DNA of 64,000 nucleotides from SZUA-36 sp963753105 (GTDB taxonomy: Bacteria; Pseudomonadota; Gammaproteobacteria; Xanthomonadales; SZUA-36), in NCBI GenBank assembly GCA_963753105.1, contig CAVWBD010000011.1, positions 186,001 through 250,000 of the forward strand, read 5' to 3'. The notes beneath the pieces are model-generated. The model did no database searches. It was not told where the DNA came from and saw only the letters and a program-made list of their open reading frames with translations. Shown here piece by piece: positions 28,258 to 36,533 of the stretch. How positions within the stretch are numbered: position 1 is the first letter of the stretch; the number at the start of each line of letters is the position of its first letter. Made by a program: the position numbers and the translations under genes.

Positions 28258-28835
28258 GCCAATGCGTTTATTGTGCCGGTCTGAGCAGCGGATTCTTCGT
28301 CATCCGCAATCAGGGCCCGTAGCTTGCTGCGCGCGCGGTTCAAACGGGTCTTTGAGTAACTTTCCGTCTTGCCCACGAGATGCGCAATTTCACGGTGTTT
28401 ATAACCTTCGACATCGTGCAGCCAGACCACCATCCGGTCTTCATTGCTCAGGTGTCCCAGGGCCTGCTCAAGATCCATGCCCTGGTTCATGCGATCAACG
28501 TCACCCTTGTTGCTCGCCATGTAGTCTTCCAGTTCCACCGCATCGTGTTTCGGCAGCCTGCGCAGGGCGCTGATGGCGTGATTGACGATCACACGTCGCA
28601 GCCAGCCCCAGAACGGGGCATCGCCGCGGTACTGGCGGAGACGTTTGAAGGCCGTAATAAATGCCTCCTGTGTCACTTCCTGGGCCAGTTCCCGGCATTT
28701 GCAAATCCTGATGGCCACCGTGAATGCGGGCCGTTGGAACTTGCGATAGATCTGTTCACAGGCATGCAAGTCCCCACGTTTGGCGCGTGCGAGCGTCATC
28801 TCGTCGAGTTCAAAATCCATGCCTGATCCCATCAT
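28254..28835 (-). CDS. RNA polymerase ECF sigma factor
   Basis: The 193-residue protein has region 2 (residues about 20-85, with GDAPFWGWLRRVIVNHAIS) and region 4 (about 120-175, HLSNEDRMVVWLHDVEGY and IAHLVGKTESYSKTRLNRA). It directs RNA polymerase to a dedicated set of promoters, usually for envelope stress. The operon order sigma, membrane protein, PDZ protein is consistent with an envelope-stress response. No autoregulatory promoter could be recognised by eye. The start could also be the Met at residue 6. Confidence 0.85.
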   Translation of the reverse strand: MMGSGMDFELDEMTLARAKRGDLHACEQIYRKFQRPAFTVAIRICKCRELAQEVTQEAFITAFKRLRQYRGDAPFWGWLRRVIVNHAISALRRLPKHDAVELEDYMASNKGDVDRMNQGMDLEQALGHLSNEDRMVVWLHDVEGYKHREIAHLVGKTESYSKTRLNRARSKLRALIADDEESAAQTGTINALA

Positions 28836-28927
28836 CGTGTATTAGTGCTTACAGACCCTTAGACGTTGCGGCCGTTAAAAGCGTCGCAGAAAGCAGCAAA
28901 ATATTACCAGTTTGGTAGCGGAATAAT

Positions 28928-28955
28928 GAAAACGGCCGCAGGTGCGGCCGTTTTC
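28928..28955. terminator. bidirectional terminator
   Basis: A 13-bp perfect hairpin (GAAAACGGCCGCA against TGCGGCCGTTTTC) has A-rich and T-rich flanks, so it can end transcription from either side, between the M13 peptidase gene and the sigma-factor gene start. Confidence 0.75.
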
Positions 28956-28978
28956 AATTCAGCAGGACAAACGATGTC

Positions 28979-31054
28979 TTACCAGATCTTGACCTGTCCT
29001 TCCGGTGGCAGGTACATGCCGTCACCTTCCTTTACATCAAAGGCTGCGTAGAATTCCGGTACGTTGACCGCCGCACCGTTGGCCCTGAACCTGGGTGGTG
29101 AATGCGGGTCCACCGTCAGTCGGCGCTTCAACTCGGCGTCGCGCGTCTTGGAACGCCAAACCTGTGCCCAGCCGAGGAAGAAGCGCTGGTCGCCGGTCCA
29201 GCCGTCGATCACGGGGGCTTCTTCGCCGTTCAGTGACATCTTGTATGCCAGGTAAGCGATGCTGAGGCCGCCCAGGTCACCGATGTTCTCGCCGGAGGTG
29301 AATTCGCCGTTGATGGTCAGGCCGTCAACGACCTCGTAGCCTTCATACTGTGCTGCCAGTGCACTTTTGCGTTCATCGAACTTGACGGTGTCTTCTTCTG
29401 TCCACCAGTCGCGCAAAACGCCATTGCCATCGAACTTGCGTCCGGAATCGTCAAAGCCATGTCCGATCTCGTGACCGATGACCGCGCCGATGCCGCCATA
29501 GTTGACCGCGTCATCCGCATGCACGTTGAAGAACGGCGGTTGCAGGATCGATGCCGGGAACACGATCTCGTTCCAGACCGGGTTGTAGTAGGCATTGACG
29601 GTCTGTGGTGTCATGCCCCATTCGGACTTGTCGACCGGCTTGTCCAGCTTGTCGATTTCACGGTTATAGGCAAAAGTGGCGCCGTTCTTGATATTGGCGA
29701 CCAGGTCACCCTCGACCACTTCCAGCTTGGTGTAATCGATCCACTTGTCCGGGTAACCGATTTTTGGCGTGAACTTGTGCAGTTTGTCCAGTGCCTGCTG
29801 GCGGGTTTCCTCGCTCATCCATTCGAGGTCCTTGATGGACACTTCGTAGGCCTTGATCAGGTTCTGGATCATGATGTCCATGCGTCGCTTGGATTCGGCC
29901 TGGAAATATTTTTCAACATACAACTGGCCAAGCAGTTCACCCATGTTGCCGTTAACCGAGTCCACCGCACGTTGCCAGCGTGGTTCCGGCTCATCAACAC
30001 CACGCAGGCCCTTGGTGAAGAAGTTGAAGGACAGTTCTTCGAACTGGGCGCCCATCACGGGGGCGAAAGTGCTGATGGTCTGTAAAGCCAGGTAGTCCTT
30101 CCATGTGTCCAGCGGTGTTTCCGCCATGATCTTGCTGGCCGCTTCGAAATAACTGGGCTGGGAAACCAGGAACTGGGAGTCGAGTGGAATCTGTCCGACC
30201 TCGAAGGCGAGTGTCCAGTTGATGTCCGGCGCCAGTTCGTTTAGCTCATCGATATTCATCGGGTTATAGCGCTTGGTCCAGTCGCGGTTTTCTTCCTTGG
30301 TCCACATGACTTCCGCGAGCCTGGTTTCCAGCGCCATCAGCGCCTTGGCGCGGTCTGCGCCGTTGTCGTAACCCGCCAACCCAAAGATGTTTTCAACGTA
30401 CTCCATGTACAGTTGCCGGCCGTTGACGAATTGCTCGTCATCCACCAGGTAATAATCACGGTCGGGCAGAGTCAGACCGGCTTGTCCGATGTAGATGGCG
30501 TTGACGTCCGGGTCCTTCATGTCCGAGAAAATGAACATACCGATTGGTGCGTTGACACCGTACACGCCGAGCGATGCGAAGGTGCTGAACACGCCATCCA
30601 TGCTGTCGATGGCGGCAATGGCATCCAGGTCTTCACGGATAGCCTCGATACCTTTCTCGGTAGCACCGGCTTCATCCATGTACGAGTTGTAATAATCGCG
30701 AATCTTCTGCGTGGGGCTGCCGGGCTCGACGTCGGTGGTGGCACTGACTTCCTCGACCAGCGTGCGCACATCTTTCTGCGATTTTTCACCGAGGGCATCA
30801 AAGGTGCCCCAGCGGGCCTTGTCGGCGGGCATTTCGGTAGCGGCAACCCAGCCACCGTTGACGTGGCCGAACAAATCATCCTGGATACGGATGGATTCAT
30901 CAAATCCGGATTTATCGATACCGCTGACGAGTTCCACTGCAGCCGGGGCAGGTGCTGGTTCTGCCTGTTGGGCAACCGTGGCCTGGTCCGTTTCCTGCTG
31001 GCAGCCATACAGGCCAATGGCGAATGCCAGGGTCGTGGTCAATTTAAAGTTCAT
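28979..31054 (-). CDS. pepO: M13-family zinc metallopeptidase (neprilysin/PepO-like)
   Basis: The 691-residue enzyme has a lipoprotein-type signal (AFAIGLYGC) and the M13 pattern: N-terminal lobe, NAYYNP substrate-binding motif (near 487-492), zinc motif HEIGH (528-532) and the third ligand in ENIGDLGG (Glu 589). M13 peptidases cleave small peptides; a lipid anchor would place this one in the periplasm or on the outer membrane. The start is chosen ten residues inside the frame at the signal peptide. Divergent from greB. Ends close to the bidirectional terminator. Confidence 0.88.
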   Translation of the reverse strand: MNFKLTTTLAFAIGLYGCQQETDQATVAQQAEPAPAPAAVELVSGIDKSGFDESIRIQDDLFGHVNGGWVAATEMPADKARWGTFDALGEKSQKDVRTLVEEVSATTDVEPGSPTQKIRDYYNSYMDEAGATEKGIEAIREDLDAIAAIDSMDGVFSTFASLGVYGVNAPIGMFIFSDMKDPDVNAIYIGQAGLTLPDRDYYLVDDEQFVNGRQLYMEYVENIFGLAGYDNGADRAKALMALETRLAEVMWTKEENRDWTKRYNPMNIDELNELAPDINWTLAFEVGQIPLDSQFLVSQPSYFEAASKIMAETPLDTWKDYLALQTISTFAPVMGAQFEELSFNFFTKGLRGVDEPEPRWQRAVDSVNGNMGELLGQLYVEKYFQAESKRRMDIMIQNLIKAYEVSIKDLEWMSEETRQQALDKLHKFTPKIGYPDKWIDYTKLEVVEGDLVANIKNGATFAYNREIDKLDKPVDKSEWGMTPQTVNAYYNPVWNEIVFPASILQPPFFNVHADDAVNYGGIGAVIGHEIGHGFDDSGRKFDGNGVLRDWWTEEDTVKFDERKSALAAQYEGYEVVDGLTINGEFTSGENIGDLGGLSIAYLAYKMSLNGEEAPVIDGWTGDQRFFLGWAQVWRSKTRDAELKRRLTVDPHSPPRFRANGAAVNVPEFYAAFDVKEGDGMYLPPEGQVKIW

Positions 31055-31150
31055 GACATATATTCCTTGGAGGGAAGTGGACAAAGAGCGCTACTATATA
31101 CGCTCAAAGCACCCTTTGCAGGTGTAAATAGTTGGGTACAAGGGTTTGAC

Positions 31151-31648
31151 ATGGGCAGATGGCGGCCAGCTGAAAAACCGGGCAGTCCATATATCACGCA
31201 GGAGGGCGCGAGACGTTTGCGCGGGGAATTACAAAACCTGTGGCGGGAGCAACGCCCCGAGGTGGTCAAGGCGCTGGCAGCAGCCGCGGCCGAGGGCGAC
31301 CGTTCAGAAAACGCCGAGTACACCTACCGCAAAAAACAACTGGGCGGCATTGACCGGCGTATCAGGTATTTGAGCAAACGCGTGGATATCATGAAGGTGG
31401 TCGACCAGCCCCCGGCTGATACCTCCATCGTCCGCTTCGGTGCGCTGGTAACGCTGGAAAGCTCGCTCGAGGGCACGGTTGATTACCGCATCGTCGGCGT
31501 AGATGAAACCGATGCAAGCAAAGGTTATATATCCATCGATTCACCGGTGGCCAAGGCCCTGCTGGGCAAGGGAGTTGGTGACCGTTTCGAGGTCGAGTTG
31601 CCGGAAAACGTGACCGCCTTCGAGGTGATATCCGTCCGTTACCTGTAG
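31151..31648 (+). CDS. greB: transcription elongation factor GreB
   Basis: The 165-residue protein has the GreA/GreB N-terminal coiled coil with acidic tip (AAAEGDRSENAEYTYRKKQ) and a C-terminal FKBP-like domain (SPVAKALLGKGVGD). The YRKKQL stretch and the initial PGSPYITQEGARRLR favour GreB over GreA. It rescues backtracked RNA polymerase by stimulating transcript cleavage. The much longer frame beginning at 30413 runs antisense through the peptidase gene and is a shadow; ATG 31151 is the right start. Confidence 0.92.
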   Translation: MGRWRPAEKPGSPYITQEGARRLRGELQNLWREQRPEVVKALAAAAAEGDRSENAEYTYRKKQLGGIDRRIRYLSKRVDIMKVVDQPPADTSIVRFGALVTLESSLEGTVDYRIVGVDETDASKGYISIDSPVAKALLGKGVGDRFEVELPENVTAFEVISVRYL

Positions 31649-32188
31649 TAAGGCATCTTGTGGTGTCTCTGTGCGGCGCCATCCCGGCGCGATTGGTCAC
31701 ACTCCATGTGGGAGTGCGATTCCGCCGTAATTCCGGTTCGCAAGCACTTTCTTGGCTGCGCCAGGAATTCCTGTCCGGGACACTCTCAAGCCATCCCTGG
31801 GCGCTCGTCATTTGTTCCCGACAAATGACGGTCCCGGTAAGGAACGCCCCGGCACAGCCTAGTGAGCAATCCAGCAAAGCCTTGACCCTGAATCGCGACC
31901 GGCTACGCCGGTTGCTCCACACATTAGGCCCGGTGGTTTGCCGGTGTGGGCGACATCAAAGTACCGCACCGAATCCTGAGAGTGCAGGAGGGGAGAAATG
32001 TGCGGGATTCACATTTCAGGCCGATCAGGGCAGGACGCCCTGTGAGGCCGGCCCTGTTAAGACGGCTCGAAGGAGAGGGAAGTCCGCAGGACTGCGGGGC
32101 CAGAAGCCCACACCGGCAAATTATCGGGCGATAGCCAGAATGGCCAAGTGCCGCGCCCAAGCGATCTTGAAAAATTGCACGAGTCACC
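31649..32188 (+). other. non-coding GC-rich stretch with multiple hairpins
   Basis: No convincing gene is present; open frames here have atypical composition. Perfect inverted repeats include CGTCATTTGT 31806-31815 with ACAAATGACG 31821-31830, TCCTG 31974-31978 with CAGGA 31985-31989, GAAATGTG 31995-32002 with CACATTTC 32010-32017, and CAGGGC 32026-32031 with GCCCTG 32037-32042. A 15-base arm at 31937-31951 matches 32106-32120 in inverted form and encloses the later hairpins, about 185 bases in all. This could be a structured RNA or a dispersed palindromic repeat. Confidence 0.5.
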
Positions 32189-32217
32189 CTTGAACTTTTT
32201 GGCCCCATCCCAATCTA
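32189..32217 (+). promoter_or_regulatory. possible heat-shock (sigma-32) promoter of hsp20
   Basis: CTTGAA at 32189-32194 and CCCAATCTA at 32209-32217, 14 bases apart, fit the sigma-32 pattern (CTTGAA, then CCCCATNT). It lies about 95 bases before the small heat-shock gene, where such a promoter is expected. The leader after it can form two hairpins (GTGAC 32225-32229 with GTCAC 32241-32245; CTTCCG 32252-32257 with CGGAAG 32267-32272). Confidence 0.45.
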
Positions 32218-32312
32218 TTTATACGTGACAGCCTTCGGGGGTCACAGGCAGCTTCCGGCCATAAGGCGGAAGTAATTTTTAGACCGTAATTGCTTCAAAG
32301 GAGAATACGGAT

Positions 32313-32823
32313 ATGACTACTTTTGATTTCTCACCTTTATACAGAACTTCCATTGGTTTTGACCGGCTCGCATCGTTGATGAGCGCTGCGACACGCCACG
32401 ACCAGGGAAACAGCTATCCCCCGTACAACATTCACATGTACAGGTGAAGACCACTACCGGATCACCATGGCGGTTGCCGGTTTTGCCGAGGATGAACTCG
32501 ACATCACCACGGAACAAAGCCGCTTGACGGTTACCGGTCAGAGCAAGGAAGAACAAGAAGAGCAGGGCGAATACCTGTACCGAGGCATCGCCACGCGTTC
32601 TTTCGAGCGGCGCTTCAACCTCGCGGATCACGTCAAGGTCGTCAGCGCCAGCCTTGAAAACGGATTGCTTCACATCGACCTCGAGCGTGAAATCCCCGAG
32701 GCGATGAAGCCGCACACCATCAAGATCGGCAAGTCCAAGTCGCGTCTTCTGGATGTCAAAAAGGCAATCCAGGAAGAAGATCGAGTCAAATTCCTGACAT
32801 CGCTTGACCAGGCTTGTCATTGA
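32313..32823 (+). CDS. small heat-shock protein, Hsp20/IbpA family (one frameshift)
   Basis: The frame starts MTTFDFSPLYRTSIGFDRL after AAGGAG and carries the IbpA-type SYPPYNI, then a one-base shift near 32445 is needed to continue into the alpha-crystallin domain (EDHYRITMAVAGF, FERRFNLADHVKVVSASLENG, LEREIPEAMKP). Together they make about 170 residues. Hsp20 proteins hold unfolding proteins in the cytoplasm. A downstream strong terminator is present. The shift is probably a sequencing error because both halves match the family in order. Confidence 0.8.
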
Positions 32824-32840
32824 TGAGCATTTGGAAAGAA

Positions 32841-32870
32841 AGGGGTGCAGATTTCTGCACCCCTTTTTTT
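32841..32870 (+). terminator. terminator of hsp20
   Basis: An 11-bp hairpin (AGGGGTGCAGA against TCTGCACCCCT) is followed by a run of T, a textbook intrinsic terminator about 20 bases after the stop. Confidence 0.9.
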
Positions 32871-33172
32871 CAAGCCCGTAAATCACACCAGCAGCGCGGA
32901 TGATTGCGCCGGACAGGTGCGCTTGGGTGCTGGGCTGGACCGACAGTCATATCAATAGCTATGGCTGGAGGGAAGCTCAATCCCAGCGTGCCTGAACAAG
33001 CTAGAGCCGCGATAGAAATAGAGCGGGCACAAAGTGAAATTTCGGACTTTTATTGAAAGAATGTCATCAAATTAGGCGTAATCTTATACATGTAGTGAGG
33101 TTCTATTTCGGCTGGTGCGATTTACGGGCTTGAGATATTGCAACGAGCTTGAGCTGTGGTTAGTCTGGACCC
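32871..33172 (+). other. intergenic region without a supported gene
   Basis: About 300 bases lie between the hsp20 terminator and the acyltransferase gene. The only plausible frame is 31 codons (32961-33056, beginning MAGGKLNPSVPEQ), with no ribosome site, so I do not call it. The region must hold the promoter for the acyltransferase gene. Confidence 0.4.
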
Positions 33173-33916
33173 ATGAAATCCGTCCTCCTGTTCCTGTACC
33201 AGTTCTACGTATGGCTGGTGTTGCTGCCGATTGCGCTGGTATTGACCCTGGTTGCCGGTTGGGCGTCTGTACTGGCGGCGGCCATCTGGAATCCGGAAGC
33301 AGCGAGTCGCAATATAGCCCCGTGGTGGGGCAGGATCATATGCTGGCTGACACCCGCGCGTGTCATTGTCGAAGGTGCGGAAAATGCCGTCCCTGACAAG
33401 ACTTACGTGGTCGTTCTCAACCATCAAAGCCTGTACGACATCTTCCTGGCCTATGGCTGGTTGAAGCTGGACCTTAAATGGTTGTTGAAAGCAGAGTTGA
33501 GGAAGATGCCAGCTGTCGGTATCGGCTGTGCAAGCCTGGGGCACATATTCGTGGAGAGGGGCAATCCAGACCAGACCCGCAAGGCCGTGGACGATGCCCT
33601 GAACCGGGTGGGTAACGGTGTCGGCATACTGTTTTTCGCAGAGGGTACCCGCAGCCTGGACGGCAGGTTGTTGCCATTCAAGAAAGGTGCTTTCCGTTTT
33701 GCCACATCCCAACAGTTACCAATTCTGCCGGCGACCATTGTCGGCGCACGCGATATCCAGCGGGCGAAATCGCTGCTGATCTTCCCGGGAACAATGCGCC
33801 TGGTCATACATCCGCCGATAGAGACTGACGGTCACTGGACGGATGAGGACATCCCGGGACTGATGGATGAGACCCGGGCGGCGATTGCTTCCGCGTTGCC
33901 TGAAGAGATGCAATAG
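33173..33916 (+). CDS. 1-acyl-glycerol-3-phosphate acyltransferase, PlsC-type
   Basis: The 247-residue enzyme has an N-terminal membrane helix and the PlsC motifs: NHQSLYD (83-89, the catalytic His-Asp pair) and FAEGTRS (about 155-161). It transfers an acyl chain in phospholipid synthesis at the inner membrane. Family members vary in substrate; it may be the main PlsC or a lineage-specific acyltransferase. The rhomboid gene follows after 13 bases. Confidence 0.85.
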   Translation: MKSVLLFLYQFYVWLVLLPIALVLTLVAGWASVLAAAIWNPEAASRNIAPWWGRIICWLTPARVIVEGAENAVPDKTYVVVLNHQSLYDIFLAYGWLKLDLKWLLKAELRKMPAVGIGCASLGHIFVERGNPDQTRKAVDDALNRVGNGVGILFFAEGTRSLDGRLLPFKKGAFRFATSQQLPILPATIVGARDIQRAKSLLIFPGTMRLVIHPPIETDGHWTDEDIPGLMDETRAAIASALPEEMQ

Positions 33917-33929
33917 TCCGGACTAGCCG

Positions 33930-34712
33930 ATGCACATCTCTAAACCTGATCCGCGTTTCATCTCCTCCAAGAGGGCGCAAAGGAATTTCAGCCTGGCGCT
34001 GAAGATCGCCCTGTGGGCGGTATTGTTACTGTGGGTCATCCTGATTGCCGACAGTGTGCTGGGCCTCGGCCTTGCGCGTTTTGGCCTGCGGCCCAGGCAC
34101 ATTTCAGGCCTGGTCGGTGTGTTCACCGCACCGTTGCTGCACGGTGGCTTTGAACACCTGTTTTCCAACACCTTGCCGCTGTTGATCAGCCTCACGGCCA
34201 TTCTCTACCTGTATCCCGCGTCCGCGATGCGGGTCATGCCGGTTATATGGGTGGGTTCCGGTATATTGGCCTGGTTTATCGGCCGTCCGAGCCTGCATTT
34301 CGGTGCCAGCGGTTTTGTTTATGGGCTACTGGCCTACGTGTTCATCGGCGGTATTCTGCGTCTTGATATGCGCTCGGTCGCGGTGTCCATGATGGTCTGG
34401 TTCCTGTACGGGTCAATGATCTGGGGTGTATTACCCATACGCCCGAACATGTCATGGGAATTGCACCTGAGCGGGGCGATCCTGGGGGTTGCACTGGCGA
34501 TTGTCTACCGGCGCTGGGACATCACACCGGTCAAACGCTATGCATGGGAGGAAGATGACGCTGTACCGGAGTGGTTTCCGCAGCGTGAAACACCACCCGA
34601 AGATACGTCCACGGAGGTGTCAATGACTGAAGTACCACCACTGGAACTGGAGAACAAAACCGAACAAGAAAACAAGGAAAACGGTTCCGGTTCCGGCAAG
34701 GGACCGTCTTGA
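33930..34712 (+). CDS. rhomboid family intramembrane serine protease
   Basis: The 260-residue protein has six or seven hydrophobic segments and the rhomboid dyad: Ser127 in HFGASGFVYG and His179 in WELHLSG. A further His/Asn pair (LHGGFEHLFSN, near 71-80) matches the oxyanion-site motif. It cleaves membrane proteins inside the bilayer. A long acidic C-terminal tail (from about 205) is cytoplasmic and low-complexity. It follows the acyltransferase gene closely and may share its transcript. Confidence 0.9.
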   Translation: MHISKPDPRFISSKRAQRNFSLALKIALWAVLLLWVILIADSVLGLGLARFGLRPRHISGLVGVFTAPLLHGGFEHLFSNTLPLLISLTAILYLYPASAMRVMPVIWVGSGILAWFIGRPSLHFGASGFVYGLLAYVFIGGILRLDMRSVAVSMMVWFLYGSMIWGVLPIRPNMSWELHLSGAILGVALAIVYRRWDITPVKRYAWEEDDAVPEWFPQRETPPEDTSTEVSMTEVPPLELENKTEQENKENGSGSGKGPS

Positions 34713-34767
34713 CCGCTTGTCGTGCTGATCTTAACCTGATGTTTGGTTTCAACGACAGGGGACTGTT

Positions 34768-35805
34768 TTGAAGAAAGTCATCATCCTTGCAGTGGTTTTA
34801 CTCGCCGCCTTTGTCTTGACCGGTTACCTGCTGCCCAGGCAGGTGCACGTTGAGCGTTCCATCACTATTGACCGGTCTGCAGGCGTGGTCTTCGGGATAC
34901 TGAACGGCTATGGGGATTACCAAAAGTGGTCCCCGTGGGCGGGAAGGGACCCGCAGGCCATGTTTGTCGTATCCGGACCGGAAAGCGGTGTAGGTGCGCG
35001 CTTGAGCTGGAGCGGTGATCCACAACTGGTCGGCAGCGGCTGGCAGGAAATCGTGGCCAGTAAGCCGTACGAGCGTATTGATATCCGGCTGGATTTCGAC
35101 GCCCAGGGTGTCGCGGATACCGGATTTGCGCTGGCCCCCGATGGTGATGCAACGAGCGTGACGTGGTTTTTCGACTCCGACCTGACCGAGGGTGTGAATT
35201 ACCTGGACGCCTTCCTGGCCCGGTATTTCGGTTTATTGTTCGACCGCTGGGTCGGTGGCGATTACGAGCAGGGCCTTCTGAACCTGAAACAGTATGCCGA
35301 GTCATTACCCCCAGGCAGTTCCAGTTCGCTTGAAATCGAGCGCCTGGACGTCGTCGCGCAGATGATCCTGTATGTCACCACACAAAGCAGCCAGGAACCT
35401 GCTGACATCGCCCAGGCCATGGCGCAGGCCTATACGCGGATCAATACATTCATGTTTGAAGCGGGTATCGAGCGGGCAGCGCCGCCGATGGCCATCACCC
35501 GTGCGTGGGCCGAGGGTGGTTACGAGTTTGACGCTGCCATACCAGTGGGCGTGATTCCCGATGAATTACCCGGTGATATCAAGGCAGGCTATTCACCATC
35601 GGGCACCGCCATCAGGGCCGTGCACCACGGCGGCTACGATGAAATGATGCCGACCTATGAGAAGCTGGCTGCCTACCTGTCCGCCCACGGGCTGAACCAG
35701 GGTGAGGTCTCGTGGGAGCACTATATTTCCGATCCGGCCGTTACCGCATCCCCCGACAGGGTTACACACGTCTACATCATGCTGGAGTCAGCGGCCGGGC
35801 AATAA
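34768..35805 (+). CDS. SRPBCC plus GyrI-like effector-binding fusion protein
   Basis: The 345-residue protein begins with a membrane helix (residues about 3-22, IILAVVLLAAFVLTGYLLP). An SRPBCC-like domain follows (about 28-175; DYQKWSPWAGRDP), then a GyrI/BacT effector-binding domain (about 185-340; VHHGGYDEMMPTYEKLAAYL). The start is a TTG at 34768 with GGGG six bases before. Both domains bind small hydrophobic ligands. The protein is likely an anchored ligand sensor or scavenger; the ligand is unknown. It is tail-to-tail with aat. Confidence 0.75.
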   Translation: MKKVIILAVVLLAAFVLTGYLLPRQVHVERSITIDRSAGVVFGILNGYGDYQKWSPWAGRDPQAMFVVSGPESGVGARLSWSGDPQLVGSGWQEIVASKPYERIDIRLDFDAQGVADTGFALAPDGDATSVTWFFDSDLTEGVNYLDAFLARYFGLLFDRWVGGDYEQGLLNLKQYAESLPPGSSSSLEIERLDVVAQMILYVTTQSSQEPADIAQAMAQAYTRINTFMFEAGIERAAPPMAITRAWAEGGYEFDAAIPVGVIPDELPGDIKAGYSPSGTAIRAVHHGGYDEMMPTYEKLAAYLSAHGLNQGEVSWEHYISDPAVTASPDRVTHVYIMLESAAGQ

Positions 35806-35816
35806 GCCGCGGTGGC

Positions 35817-36515
35817 TTACCACCGTGATTGGCAGCTAAAGTCCCCGCTCCAGTGATCGGCATCATTGGTGTATTCCAGGTGCCGGTTGAATTCGCCGCG
35901 TGAAATGTCCTCTGCGCCCATGCTAGCAAGGTGTGGGTTGCCGACCTGGCAGTCGAGCAATGAGAAATTCCATTGTTGCAGTTTCCGGCACAACGCGACC
36001 AGGGCGATCTTGCTGGCGTCCGCGTGAGCGCTGAACATGGATTCACCGAAAAATACCCGGCCCAGGGACAGACCGTAGATTCCACCCGCCAGTTCTCCGT
36101 CCAGCCATACCTCCACCGAGTGCGCGATGCCAAGTTCGTGCAGGCGAATATAGGCATTGACCATGTCGTCGGTGATCCAGGTTTCAGCTTGCGCTGGCCG
36201 GGGTTCTGCACATGCCCTGATGACCTGTTCAAATGCCTGGTCGGCGCTCAGCGTGAACCGGCCCTGGTTATAGCGGCGCTTTAGACGGCGTGACAGGTAG
36301 ACGCGGCCGGGGTACAGGACACAGCGCGGCGCCGGGCTCCACCACAGGATCGGTTCACCCTCGGAATACCACGGGAATATACCGTGACGGTAAGCGTTCA
36401 GCAGGCGGGCAGGGGACAGGTCACCACCAACCGCCAGCAGGCCCGGCGGATTGTCCAGGGCCTGATCTGCCGGCGGGAAGGGTGACTCCGGATCTTGCGC
36501 CAAAATCGGAATCAT
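35817..36515 (-). CDS. aat: leucyl/phenylalanyl-tRNA-protein transferase
   Basis: The 232-residue enzyme has the family motifs GLLAVGGDLSPARLLNAYRHG, FPWYSEGEPILWWSP and FFGESMFS. It adds Leu or Phe to proteins with N-terminal Arg or Lys, marking them for ClpAP via the N-end rule. Start MIPILAQ is typical. It sits 18 bases from the trxB stop on the same strand and is probably co-transcribed with it. Confidence 0.95.
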   Translation of the reverse strand: MIPILAQDPESPFPPADQALDNPPGLLAVGGDLSPARLLNAYRHGIFPWYSEGEPILWWSPAPRCVLYPGRVYLSRRLKRRYNQGRFTLSADQAFEQVIRACAEPRPAQAETWITDDMVNAYIRLHELGIAHSVEVWLDGELAGGIYGLSLGRVFFGESMFSAHADASKIALVALCRKLQQWNFSLLDCQVGNPHLASMGAEDISRGEFNRHLEYTNDADHWSGDFSCQSRW

Positions 36516-36533
36516 GAGCCCGTTCCGACTGGG

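Noticed and set aside
30413..31150. Long open frame merging into greB
   Set aside because: Its first 245 codons run antisense through the M13 peptidase gene and have no family signal; GreB starts at 31151.
31660..32193. 177-codon frame in the hairpin-rich stretch
   Set aside because: Composition is atypical, no ribosome site, and multiple inverted repeats explain the sequence better.
32961..33056. 31-codon frame MAGGKLNPSVPEQ
   Set aside because: No ribosome site, no family recognised; too short to support.
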